From NCBI RefSeq assembly GCF_037038585.1, contig NC_092523.1:4407001-4471000 (forward strand): 64,000 bases of DNA, written 5' to 3'. Each line of letters starts with the position of its first letter. The stretch's first letter is position 1. This DNA comes from Patagioenas fasciata (lineage: Eukaryota; Chordata; Aves; Columbiformes; Columbidae). Positions 12,900 to 24,753 of the stretch are shown here, piece by piece. The translations under genes were made by a program, and so were the position numbers. The notes below the pieces were generated by a model. That model saw nothing but the letters and a program-made list of their open reading frames with translations. It made no database searches and was not told the origin of the DNA.

Positions 12900-13510
12900 C
12901 GTGTACACATTTTCATAATTCATCTGAGCAGAGCAGTATTTACTGTCCCTCAAGGTGATCCAACACTATGTCCTGCTGCCAGGATTTAATCCTTTAAAAA
13001 GCACATAAAGGCTGATGATGAAAGTGCTAAACCTGCCAGTATTTTTCTGGCTTTTTCATCAAGAAATGTGTTATCCATGCTCACATTTGTTCAGCTCACA
13101 CGCTTCACTGATTTATGTTGTATGAACATACCTTAGCTGTGTCCTTAAAAACTCATTAGTGTCTGTTGAATATCCATTTAAATCTGAATTTTATTCATAA
13201 ATGCAAATTCACAAACATTCTTTATTGTGTGTCATGCATCAGTGTGATTACAAATCTGCCTCCTCTGTTTTGACATAATGTGGATTTAATATTTTGTAAT
13301 ATGACCAGCCCAGATAATGTATAACTTTCCATTTATACAGAGGCAAAAGTTTCTCATTTCTAGATTTGGCCGATACTTACTGAGAAATAAGACATTGCCC
13401 AAGTAACAGGAATGAAATAATAATTGCCATTGCTTTGGCTCTGTGTAATATCAGCAGAATGTTTGCTTCCTAATAGGAATCAGAAAATATTCCTTTGTTT
13501 AGGAATAGAG
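12900..13510. other. AT-rich block with octamer; weak conserved-element candidate
   Basis: The block carries a perfect POU octamer ATGCAAAT at 13201-13208, several ATTA/TAAT homeodomain cores and ATTTGCATA-like words. It has no repeat signature and little simple sequence. This texture resembles vertebrate conserved non-coding elements near developmental genes, but texture alone is weak evidence. The statement is inference. Confidence 0.2.
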
Positions 13511-16500
13511 TAGTACACATACATGCTTTACATTGCCAACAAAGAACTCATACCTCAAAGCTTTGCCATTGCTATGTAATATTAAATAAAAAGTAAACGA
13601 ATAAGAGCCAATTAAGAGTAGGAATAAAATGTTAACATTTATCTGATGTTTCTGGTCTTCATTTTAACATCCTTCACTGTTATTTCACCTCTTCCGTTCC
13701 TTCCATTTTCTAGTTTTATCCCCTGATCCTGTAACTTGGATAATTTACTGTTGCTAATTTTCACCTGCTTTCCTCAAAAAATAAACAGTAAGCATGAAGA
13801 AAAGCCAAAACTACAAACTTCCACCCAACACACCTGTTCCAGATCAAAATGGAGTTCCCCAACGTGCTATTTATGCAAGTGCAAATCTGATAGACACAAA
13901 TCCTGTCAAATCAGTTTTTCCAGTGTTGCGGTGACACTTTGCAATGAGCTCCAAGTGCCATTGTTATTTCTTCATCTATTAACTGTAGCTTGAACCTATC
14001 CCGACGATTTTTTAATTTTCAACAATGGGATAGGTTGTTCAGGAAGGAATAAGCACAGGCACTGGTTGGTTTCTCTTGTTGAAACAGCTGGCCTGCTTTG
14101 TGAATTCTGGATTCAAAGACACTTCTCTTCATGCAGAACTTCTTGATGGCATTGCGCTAAAGAGGTATTGCTTTACCTTCTGCAGACATCCAGCTGTTTT
14201 ATGCTACAGGGAAAACAGCTGGTTATCTTCACTACTATTTCAGTATTTAAATAGTCAATATTTGGTTTTCTGCTTTCATCTTTTTTTTTGGAAAGAGGAT
14301 TTTCTGAAGCTACGCCTTTCCTGCTAGACTTGTAAAGCAGGTCTCCCTCATCACAATTAAAAAGTGTTCCTTGCTTCATAACCTTTTAGGACTGAAGGTA
14401 AAGGGGTGAATTACACCTATTTAGCTGTCCCCCCACTGAATGAAGCAATCAGCCTCCAATCATAATTCTCTACCATGCCTTGCCAACAATTAAATTGTTG
14501 CAGCACCACTGCAATCACAATCTTGTTTTTCCCTCAAATTGTCTACCTTTAATTGCAAGATGGTCCTTGACCTGAATACATCCTTTTTTTGGTACTTTTG
14601 TCATTTCTTTTTTGTCTATGTAGACATGAGGATGGACACTTCCTTTCTGTTCAAAACCTATTCAATGAAAAGCAACAAGAAATACTGAATTAGCAGTTCA
14701 AAATTCATAGGTATTCATCTTCTTTACTTCATAATTGTTGGCTCTTTGATCTTCATTTTTCTTAAAAATATGTACTCATTCTCCTATTGGCAAAGACTCT
14801 TGGTTGCAAGCTGCTACTGATTTGTGCAAACTTATATTTCAATTCATTTCATATAATCTCTAGGTTGTCTACCATTGGCAGTAGAAGAACAAGTCTTGGG
14901 TCCCTTGTGTTCCCCAGCTCCAGGGTAAGTTATATCAAACGAGGTGCAGCTCCTAGGTCAACAATGAGTATCATAAAAGAAGTTGTGCCCAGGCACAAGG
15001 CTTCAAGGACCTCCTTGCCTATAGATAACTGAAGAATGCTGGAGAGATGTCAGTTATAAGGCAAAGAGAGGATCGTCCATCATGTTTTTTAAGAGAGATA
15101 GAAAAGACAGCAGTAAGTGTCTATTGAGGTTAGGCTACTCTCTATATTCTACAAAAACTACCCACCTGTGACTGAAAGGCTCCAATTTAAATGGAACTAC
15201 TTTCATCAATAGTTAAGTGTCCCAGGTATTAGTTATTAAATATTAACATACACATTACTTCTCAAAACACACCTGCTAGACACAAAGTTTGATTTTTTCA
15301 ATGTTTCCACGCCGCAGAACACTTAGTTCTCAGCAATATTCAGGGTATATGCTTGCTACTTTCTTCACTTGAATAGTCTACACAGGTTTTGAAAATGTAT
15401 CTGATTTTCTCCAGTTAGGCTTTTTATCAGATTTTTCTCTCAGAGTTCTTTTCCAAATCCTTTTCAGCTTGTCTTCATGCTTTGCAAATAGCAGACATCT
15501 AAATTTGACATACTGTTTCAAGCCTGTGCTCCAGGGAGGGCATAGAGGAGTGGAAGAAAGGTGCAAGGTAATTTTTTCAACGGATCTGCTATGCAGTAGT
15601 CTAGGGCAATACAAAAAGTAGTGGACAAATAGAGAGGGGGAAAAGAAAAAGAGAGGAGGTTTAAATTAATCCTCAGGGAAAGCAATTGAGCCAGATAGCC
15701 TTACATGTGATTGTGGCTTCAATAGAACAGCTGAAGTGTTCCTCTTCTTATTCTCTCTAACGAATACTTAGTTTGCAGATTTACAGTAGATATCTTGTAT
15801 CTTGAACCTACAGAGATTTGAGAGTAATTAATCATGTCTTGCGAGCTAAGAAAGGAAGAACATGTAATACTGTGGGCTGTTAGTCAATAGAGACTTCTCA
15901 GGCATTCTTAATTGACTACCATTTGTCACCGATCTACTCATATCAAATTTCTGTTAGTGGTACACTTGCAGAGTAGATTGTCAAGTCAGAGTGAAACAGG
16001 AGTTGCAACACCCACCAAGTAAGATTTCTATAACTATTTTCCAGCCCACTTCCCCTTATATCATTAGGTTTTTGATGTCTGAATTTATAAGGAAATTAAG
16101 GTTAAGAGATAGGTGAATTTGTAAATCTCTAGCAGGCTAAGAAGGATTTAAGAAACCTTTAAGGAAAAGTGCCAGAGAACAAGGGGAAGGACTATAAATA
16201 GCACCAGCTAGTCTAAAACAAAACATTGATTCCATAACTCTGAAATTCCCCTTTGCACAGATAAAGCTGTTTAATTTTGGTCAGGAGTAGAACACGAAAA
16301 TTTATCCTGGGAATGGTTGTTCTCATGATGAAAAGGTCTGTGCAGATTTTCACAAGCAATGGGATGAACTTAGAAAAGAAGGAAGTAGGTATCAAGAAAG
16401 ATGTTCTAACACAGTGAAGTCTGTTAGACTGCGGAATAGCCTCCTAAGGAAACTGATAGGAATCCCATAGCTCAACATACTTAAAATTAGATCAGATACA

Positions 16501-19500
16501 GCAGGTGTTATGTATCTTTCTCCCTTTGCAATAAAAAAAAAATGATTCAGCAAAATCACCCTGGTACAGCTGTGGACATAAATAAGTGTTTGCTCATAAA
16601 CAGCTTAAAAGGTTACTATTATATTCTTACCATGTACTGCAGTATGGAGTGTGCTGAATGTGTTGCAGGAGCAAATCTTGAAGAGAGATGGACTCCACAC
16701 TTTGGTAAGTGTGCTTTCTTTGGATACCTATGCCCTATGCCTTGTTAGAGTGGTATCTTCTTTTTTTGTTGTTTTCTCTTCTTTCTAGGCTTTCATTTTG
16801 TTCCAGTGCCTCCTTACCTGTGTCTCTGTCTCCTAAATTTTCACATTCTTTCCCCTTTGTATAAGCTAACAATGTGTAATAACTCAGTCCTGTAGTCTAT
16901 TACTCAGCTTTACACATTCTAAGACTTTGGAAATTATATTACTCACCCAATATCCTTTCTCTTTTCACTTGTGAGCTTTGTAAACAAAACGAAACAAAAA
17001 TATGTTGTCGTTTGCTCCTATATTTCTTTATTGCTATATATCCCAAAAGATCATGAAACTGTCAAAGCAGATATGTTAAGCCTGTGATTTCTTAAGATAA
17101 GAAGATCACCCATAAGTGATCCAGGAAAGAAGCTAGCTGGTTCTTGCAAGATGTATGTTCTCTATTTTCCATTGTCTAGATCTACAGACACTCAGGAAAA
17201 TATCAGAACACAGAATTAACTCAATCAATTATGTTTATAGCAATGGTGCTTATGGGAAAACTGGTAACACAGACCCAGAATGTTAAATTACAAAAGAGTG
17301 AAAGCGTTTTGAGATAATGTCTCTGTCTCAACAACCTGATTAGAGTTTCACAAGCAAGTTAGTGATAATGTGATGATGCTTTTCTTTAGTAAGGCTTCAC
17401 CCAACTAGCTTCTGCTCTGGGATAGACACCTTTATAATTGCTCTTTCTGTGCAAAAAGGATAGAGGGGAGAAATTGCGAGTTGTTTGGATGTGTGAAAAT
17501 AACACCTTCTGCAGTGGTTCAGCTGATAGGGACAGTTTGCCAGGTTTGTGCAAAACATCACACCAGCTCCGTTATGCTTCCTGCCCCTCTGTTTGGTTCA
17601 TGCTGTGTTATGTAAGTGAAGATGATGTTATGTGCCCTAACTAGAGGTGATAGAACAAAAATTAGGCTTTCAGACTTAACACTACATTCTTCTATTTCAT
17701 CGTTCAAAAATTAAGAAGTCGAGGCCTTTGAGTTAGAAATATCTAGGGCAAGATTGCTGTTAAGGTAGGGGAAGCCCTGTAGGTAGTAGTAACAGCCTTC
17801 CTTCAGCTTCACGCAGGAAAACAATCTTTAACATAAGATGTGGCTGTTTAGCTCTATTAGGAAAGATGACCTACAGAAATCTTCAGTAAGAAATGTCTGA
17901 CACAGAGATCTGAGTCCAGCAAAAATTGCCCTTCCTGTACTTGGTCAGAAGCACTCAGAGAGAACCTGGGAGAATAAGGTTTAATGTCTTGTCCTATCTT
18001 GTATGATCTCAAACCCAAATCACATAAGCTGGGTGAAAAGGAGAAGAAAGATGTGAAGCATTGGCTTTTGACTTCAGAGATGTGTGGGACCACAGGGAGG
18101 GAGAAAAACAAAACCGCCTGATGCAGCAGTTACTCCTATCATGTGAAAAGTGGGTAACCTTGCTCTTGCAGTTTTTTTCTCAGGTTATACAATTTCAAAT
18201 TTATTTATAATTAGTCCTTGAAGAGGAGGTTAAGATCTTCGTCCCTAACCTAAACTCAAACCCTAACCTGCTCTTAGGGAGCGTCCTAATGGTTTCACAA
18301 CACAGTATCTCCCTTTTTCACCTTTTCTGGATAATATACACTCAGATCATATCTATACGATGGAAATTTGAAGTAAAATGTATGAGGAGCTGTTCTTTTG
18401 CCTTGCAGCATATGACACTGTCCTTGAACACAGGGTTTTAATCCAGCTGATGGGAAGAGACCAGCACTCTGATCTGCTCTGTTTCCCCCAGGTGCTCTGA
18501 TAACAGAGCTATTTTGTAAGTATATAGTGGAAATAACCCGCTGTACAGTGAAATAGTGGGATAACACTCTGTCAAGCTCTGCCAAGAAAGGACTTCATTT
18601 CCTGCTTTCTGAAGGGTTAATGTTTATCAGCCCTAAATAAGAGGGGGTTTCCCTACAAATTAAGAGGGGAAAATTAAGGTAAACTGTTGCCTCCTACCTT
18701 TCCCTCCCTGCAGAGAACCTTGAATATGATGGATTTTGGCTCAGGATGCTGTTTTTTTAAGGATTCGTTTCTGAAACACCTTGCTCTGGCATGTATTACA
18801 CATAGTAAACCACATGGCCATTTCAGAGCCTTGGCTGATGCTCTGCCAGGCCAGGTGCTGATCTCCTGCAGTGACTCTTGCTCTGTATCTGTGTTATTTG
18901 TCTGCAAAAGATGTTCACAGCAACAGAGAAGCAAATCTTTACATGTTTGTTTTTTCCTCTTTTTATCACCAAGAAAACAGACAAAGTACTTTCAATTGCA
19001 TGTTGCCTTTCATGTTTATGTATTCTCCACTAATTTGTCACTTTAACTTTCAAGTCTTCTAGAGAGTTTAACAGATTTCTAGTCTTATATAGCAGTGCTG
19101 AAAAGGAAGCAATATTTCTGGCTTTCCTTTTCACTAGTGTGTTCAACTACAGCCTATTATACCGCACACTGTGAGAGAAAGCTCAGTTCAACAAAACCTG
19201 GATAGCTCAAGGGGGAAAAGTTTCAGCTACCTCAGCTAAATGCCAAAAAAGGTTGAGCCAAGGTCTACTGAACTCAACAAGAGTCTTTTTTTTTCATTGA
19301 CTTCAGTGAGCTTTAGATGAGGAATTAAGTCCATTTGCTAGAAGCAATAGCAAATTTTCAGCCCCCTTCTGTAATCCTAGCACAGGGGAGGAACAGAGTC
19401 CCAGAGCATGTTAATCAGAATAGTGTGCACTTGAAAAAGCTGTTTAGATTGGACACTGCTGTCTTCAGACTTCTCATATTTTCTGTAAGACATTTCCTTT

Positions 19501-20547
19501 CACTTCAATCTCTGACTGCACCCCAGTTGTAATATTTGAGGCACGTTTGCCCATTGCTTCATTTGTTATGTTTCCATTTCAAAAAGAAATTCTGTCTGCT
19601 TTTTTTTTTTTTATTAAAGGTCGTAGTCAAGGTTTGAAACTTGGCCTGTGAATTACTGTAAAGTGGTTCTTTGTTAAGGTAAGGATGGAGAAATAACAGG
19701 TTTTGTGATTAGTTTGCCACTTTCCATTCACCTTTGAGCCTTTCACAACATTCCGGAGCCCATAACACAGAAAATCAGGGATGTGAATTAAATCGAGGAC
19801 TGTATGATTTAGGGGGCTAGAATCAAACTCCCATTCATGTGCTGTCACAACACTGGACACCCCAAATCCACAGACATTTAGGATTTTATAATCTGAAAAT
19901 TTTCCAAATATCTAATTCTCTGTTTGTGTTCATAAGTACATTATTTTTGCTGGAATGGAAGAGAATGGTTGCCAGCACCTATTTCATTGCTAATTCCCAT
20001 ATGAATCGCCAAATTACTTGTCACCATTCTTCTTCTGACATTGCCTGACAGCTTCAGTCATTTACGCAAAACACCCACAAGTGCGTGGTGAGTCCAGATC
20101 CGGGAGTTGTTCTTGAGAAGGAAACCAGAGCTCAATCTAACAGGCTTGTGGCATGAATGTGAGATCAAAACACTGGAGAAACAAAGGAACTCTACAAATC
20201 AACCCACTGAACCCAAAACTGAGTTGTTACAGCACTTCTTCAGGTTTGATTTTGTTCTCTTCACGAAGTGATTCAAACTTTCATGTCTCATGAGAATATA
20301 CAAGCAAACCACCAGGCTATAAATGGAGAAACACAGCAGAGTAAGGAAGGACGTGTTTATAATTCTCCTCATTCAACATTGTCTTCATTGAGTAAATAGC
20401 CCAAAATTATCAGGGTGGAATTTATAAGAGTTTAAAATTATTTTTTGATGCTGAACTGCCCTGTGGTCCAGAGGAAACTGTTCTCACAAAACAATTTGAG
20501 ATCTGAAAGAAAGTTTATAATACCACGAGTATTCATTAGCCCCGTCC
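13511..20547. other. 7 kb without a recognisable gene or repeat
   Basis: Only short open frames occur; the longest, 119 codons at 18687-19046, has no recognisable domain. A GG|GTAAGT donor-like match lies at about 14935 and a G|GTAAGT at about 16704, without convincing exons. A degenerate CCCTAA-containing patch lies at 18242-18270. TATA-like CTATAAATAG occurs at 16192-16201 without partner signals. Confidence 0.5.
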
Positions 20548-20826
20548 AGCACCAATATCTGGTAGCCACAGGATGTGGGGTAATGGTTTTAAACTGAAAG
20601 AGGGTAGATTTAAATTAGATTTATATTCTTTACTGTGAGGGTGGTGAGGCACTGGAACAGGTTGTCCAGAGAAGTGTGGATGCCCCATCCCTGGAAGTGT
20701 TCAACACCAGGTTGGAAATGTCTTTGAACAACCTGCTGTAGTGGAAGGTGTCCCTGCCCATGGCAGAGAGGTTGGAATTAGATGATCTTTAAGGTCCCTT
20801 CCAACCCAAACCATTCTATGATTCTA
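20548..20826 (+). mobile_element. CR1 3' end (plus strand)
   Basis: A 5'-truncated CR1. It begins with a decayed CCAATATCTGGTAGCCACAG, continues through TTTTAAACTGAAAGAGGGTA, then GAGGGTGGTGAGGCACTGGA, AACAGGTTGTCCAGAG and the AAGGTCCCTTCCAACC block, and ends ATTCTATGATTCT. It is the same subfamily as the copy at 36114-36360, with which it shares the GATTTAAATTAGATTTA and TGTTCAACACCAGGTTGGAA segments. No protein is encoded. Confidence 0.92.
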
Positions 20827-23099
20827 AGCATGACAGCCATAAGATAAGACATTTTTTTCTGCTGAACTTTAGCAAAAGACAAAAGATTAAGCGAAAGCCA
20901 ACAACAGGTTCCTTGCTGACAAATGTTTTGTGTACATTGTAATTATGATAATTGTACATAGCAATAGCATCCTTTCTTTGTCCTTATTAGCAAAATAATA
21001 AAATGAGAGTGAGCAAGTAAAGAAGGCTACTGAGGAGTGGGAAAGGATGTGGTGTGGTGATCAGTCCTTGGAGGAAGCCTGTGAGCAAACCCCTCTACTT
21101 GAAGGCAGGATGAAACCATCTGGGTGAACTGTAGAGGGAAAGGATGTGGAGGGAAACCAGGTCTGAGATCAGAAGTAGGAGGATATTTTGGCACAGAAGC
21201 TAGTGTGAAAAAATTAAAGAAAGCAACGTCAGCTGATCTTCATTTGTTTACCCTCCACTTCCCAGCCTTCAGTAAGTGATACACTGAGATATAATAACAC
21301 GAGAAATAAACTTGATAGCTATGTAATTGTCCAAGGTGAAGCAGTGGGTAAGTGATGAAAAAGGAGTAATAATTCTCATTGCCATTATAAGAGCAAAACG
21401 AATGTAGAATGAAAAAGTACTCATGGGAAAACATTAAGACTTTTTCTCCCAACACACACTTTTCTGTAGAAAAGTTTTCATACATTTTGAAGACACAAGC
21501 AATAATTCCACTGCACTCCCAAAAATGTCTCTTAATTGCAGTTAAAAGAAATACTTGTCCTGCCTCTTTTTCTTTTGGGGGTTGGGGTCTGGCCTGAAGG
21601 GCATTATTTTCATCTACACTAAATTTAAAGCTCCTTGACACAGCCAAAACGGTGAATATGAGCTTAGCATGCATGGGATTTGTGCCATGTGTGAAGAAAG
21701 AAGAGCTTTTCTGGAGAAGATGTCTAACACAGCAAGGCTGCCTTCTGCCTTGGACCGCAATCGAAACATCTGCTGTGCATCTGGCTGCTCAAGAACCATT
21801 TAAGCCAAAGCCTAAGCCAAAAGTCTGTCCCCAGGTCTAAAGTATATTACCAGCATGCTGCCATATTCACTGTTATCTTCAGGGTAAAAAGCTGTGTCTA
21901 ATTCTTTGCAGGGTGAAGGATTATTCAGATACACTTTCCCCAAATTTATAATTCCCTTGCATGCTTAAAGCAGGAAAATCAGCTGATAAGTAATTCCTTC
22001 TTGAAAATGAGAAAGCAATAGCTATTACCGCTCTGATGTTTTGCTCTGTGGGTTTCCTCTACAGGGCAGTATTTAACTGCTAATCGTTCTGCCTAATGAT
22101 AATAGCCACAAAATTAATTTCTTCAGACTGACACTTGCAATTAAATTTAACTGAAGGTCTGACATGATTAATGAAACCATGGAAAAATGTAGTTCTCTGA
22201 GTCCTAAAACACACATACATGATGATATCAGAGCAAAATGAGTTAAATTCCTAGTAGACAAAGACACAAACATCAACACATGCACATTTTCCATTGTGGT
22301 CGCATGTGATAAAGAGGATTGGTATAATCCAGACATTTTGCACAGATATTTGAAAATAAATGGAAATGGTGTTTATGATGCTAGTCACCATGTAGAGAAA
22401 AAAAATTGCAGAATAATTGACAGAATAATTTAGCATGGGGGTTAATTTGATCAAACAGCTAATTTTACCCTTGTAAAGCAATGTAATGTTTGTAAAGCAA
22501 TCTCTGCGTGGGATTATTGCAGGAAGGAGTGGTAATTTACTTTTTTATCTCACAAAGCTATGGATCCAACGCAAAGCCTATCAAAGTCTATATAAATGTT
22601 CCTATTCTACTCAGTACCCTTCCTGTTTGTTCATGAACAAATCTGATTACAAAAGCACAAAAAAAAAGATATTCCCCCTTCCAAAGCTAGATTAGTCATA
22701 AGCAGTACTGAGCAGTGTAGTGGAAGAAGTCACCTTAAAAAGCAAAGATCACATGGAAAATATTGCAGTTCAAAGTCTCTCAGTCCGAAACTAGAAAATG
22801 CAACTTGTCTGATTATTTCTACCATCTGAACCTGCCCTCTTTGAACACATGTATTGGGAAAACAGCATCCCAAGTGTGGAGTAACCCATGAGCTGAGTCA
22901 ACCTGACTGTGATATGATGGCAAATGAGCCCTACACCACAACTTAGAATTTAGTCTGTGCAGGTGAATGTAAAAAATCATTAGCTGTTGACAAATAACTG
23001 TTAGGTCTACATGAAAATGAGCACAGTGGTCTCAGTGCAACTCCTACATCATAATCTGCTAATAATGCTTAGAGCTTCTTGGTTTGCAGTCACCTTCTA
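20827..23099. other. no gene recognised
   Basis: Unclassified AT-rich sequence. A 144-codon minus-strand open frame (21240-21674) has no recognisable motif and overlaps other frames. Nothing else is supported. Confidence 0.5.
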
Positions 23100-23190
23100 A
23101 ACTTTATTATGTTTATCTGCATAACACTTCTGTGAGAGTGATGGGCTGTTTGATCCTGCTTTACAGATGGAGAAGATAGCTCATGTAAAT
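23100..23190 (-). mobile_element. probable MIR remnant
   Basis: The reverse complement contains TCTTCTCCATCTGTAAAGCA followed by a CACTCTCACAGAAGTGTTAT block. This resembles the MIR segment CCTCATCTGTAAAATGGGGA and the downstream GGTTGTTGTGAGGATTAAAT segment. It is heavily diverged, and a related L2 or CORE-SINE origin is possible. Confidence 0.35.
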
Positions 23191-24188
23191 AGGTCCCCAC
23201 AGATCCAGGGATGACTCTGTAAAGGGCTCTTGCATTCAATCATGCAGCATCTAAGTCTTTGGTAACTTGTGCCTAATTCTTCCTGTACACAAGAGAGAAA
23301 CACCATCATATTAAACTATGAGTTCTGTATAATACAAAGTAGAAAATATGCAGGAGTTATACGGGGCATAGATGCTCCTTAAGTACCATCACAACTTTTT
23401 CCTTGGGTTTTGTCATCTACTGAGCTATGTGGAGCTCACCAGTGGTCACCAAGGATATAACCAAGTTTCTTAAAGGAAAATCACAGGGACTGATTTTCCA
23501 GGCAGAGACATGGTGGCCACAACATATGTAGAAACGGTCCATTTGTCTGGGTGACTTTGTTCAATGCTTGCTCAGCTGTCAATCTGACATTTTGCATAAT
23601 TCTGAAATTCATCTAGAATAAGCAACAAGGAATAAAGGAAGAGCTCTCTGTCGTGTGCCCAGCGTGCCGCCGCTGGCTGACATGAGCCTGCTGAAAATGC
23701 ATTTTGCGTGTGTCATCCCTCTGCAAGGCGACAGCAAAATCAGACTTGACAAATCAGCAAGCTGCCATATCAAGACAAGGAAGATTCAAGGACAGGTTTA
23801 CATTTTTTCTTTTTCTGAAGCCTTTCAAATTTTCTTCATTTTATTTCATTACTTTACAGTGATTTTCTACCTCATGAGGCAGCGCAAAGCACCCTGGAAA
23901 GCAGAGTAGTGTCTGGGGTCTTAGTCTAGCAAAGGATTATTTCTGGTCTTGTGGAATTAACATTTCTCAGCATTATTTTACTCACAGATCGTGTTATCTG
24001 ACATCTGGTCTGATCAAAGATGGTCATTTTTGTGTCTTTTCTATGTTTCATGCTACAGTAGTGTCAACTCCTAACTCGCCTGTGAGCAAATGAGAAGTGA
24101 AAGGATTCTTCTACATTATTTATTTTACTTTTCCCTTCTTTCAGCTTTATTCCCTTCACCATTTTTCCCCTCATCCTGAGCTTTGTTA
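23191..24188. other. no gene; a small GC-richer patch at 23640-23780
   Basis: Most is unclassified. The patch at 23640-23780 is richer in GC and CpG than its surroundings (GTGCCGCCGCTGG, GCAAGGCGACAGC) and is open for 84 codons (23655-23909). No domain is recognised. It could be a conserved non-coding element or simply single-copy DNA. Confidence 0.3.
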
Positions 24189-24248
24189 GTCTCTCTTCTG
24201 CTTTGTGCGTCTCTCTTCCGCTTTGTGCGTCTCTCTTCTGCTTTGTGC
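24189..24248 (+). repeat. 20-bp tandem repeat, three copies
   Basis: Three contiguous copies of GTCTCTCTTCTGCTTTGTGC at 24189-24208, 24209-24228 and 24229-24248. The middle copy differs by one T-to-C change. A partial match (GAGCTTTGTTA) precedes them. Confidence 0.9.
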
Positions 24249-24549
24249 TATACCTGTTATTTTGGGTTATGTCCACCGTCTATGTAATTGCTTCTGAAAG
24301 GCTCAAGGTAAACAGAGAAGAGCAGACTGATAAACAATTGTTGCAAGAAAGCCAAGTATAATAAAAGATAGCAGCATGGAGCAATATTTGGGAGTAGAAT
24401 GCAATTTTAAAGGTCAATAATGCGCCAAGGAAATTTTGCCTGAAGCACAGCTCACAATGATAAGAGAGAGTTGATATCTTTGGCTGCTAAATAAGTTTAA
24501 CAGTCTACATCTGAGTTTATCTTTCTATCCACCATTGCTTCAGACTTGG
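24249..24549. other. no gene recognised
   Basis: About 300 bp of unclassified sequence between two tandem repeats. Nothing is supported. Confidence 0.5.
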
Positions 24550-24753
24550 TCTTCCTTCCTTCCTTCCTTCCTTCCTTCCTTCCTTCCTTCCTTCCTTCCT
24601 TCCTTCCTCCCTCCCTCCCTCCCTCCCTCCCTCCCTCCCTCCCTTCCTTCCTTCCTTCCTTCCTTCCTTCCTTCCTTCCTTCCTTCCTTCCTTCCTTCCT
24701 TCCTTCCTTCCTTCCTTCCTTCCTTCCTTCCTTCCTTCCTTCCTTCCCTTTCT
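24550..24753 (+). repeat. TTCC/TCCC tetranucleotide tract, all pyrimidine
   Basis: 204 consecutive pyrimidines on the plus strand: (TTCC)n from 24551, a pure (TCCC)9 block at 24608-24643, then (TTCC)n to about 24746. The minus strand is therefore GGAA/GGGA repeats. Open frames across it (78-101 codons, Leu-Pro-Ser or Lys-Glu-Gly repeats) are artefacts of the 4-bp period. Confidence 0.98.

Noticed and set aside
18687..19046. 119-codon frame preceded by a good acceptor-like CCCTCCCTGCAG
   Set aside because: No domain, and it overlaps a minus-strand frame of similar length. No donor or conserved feature supports it.
21240..21674. 144-codon minus-strand frame
   Set aside because: No family motif and AT-rich codon use typical of chance frames.
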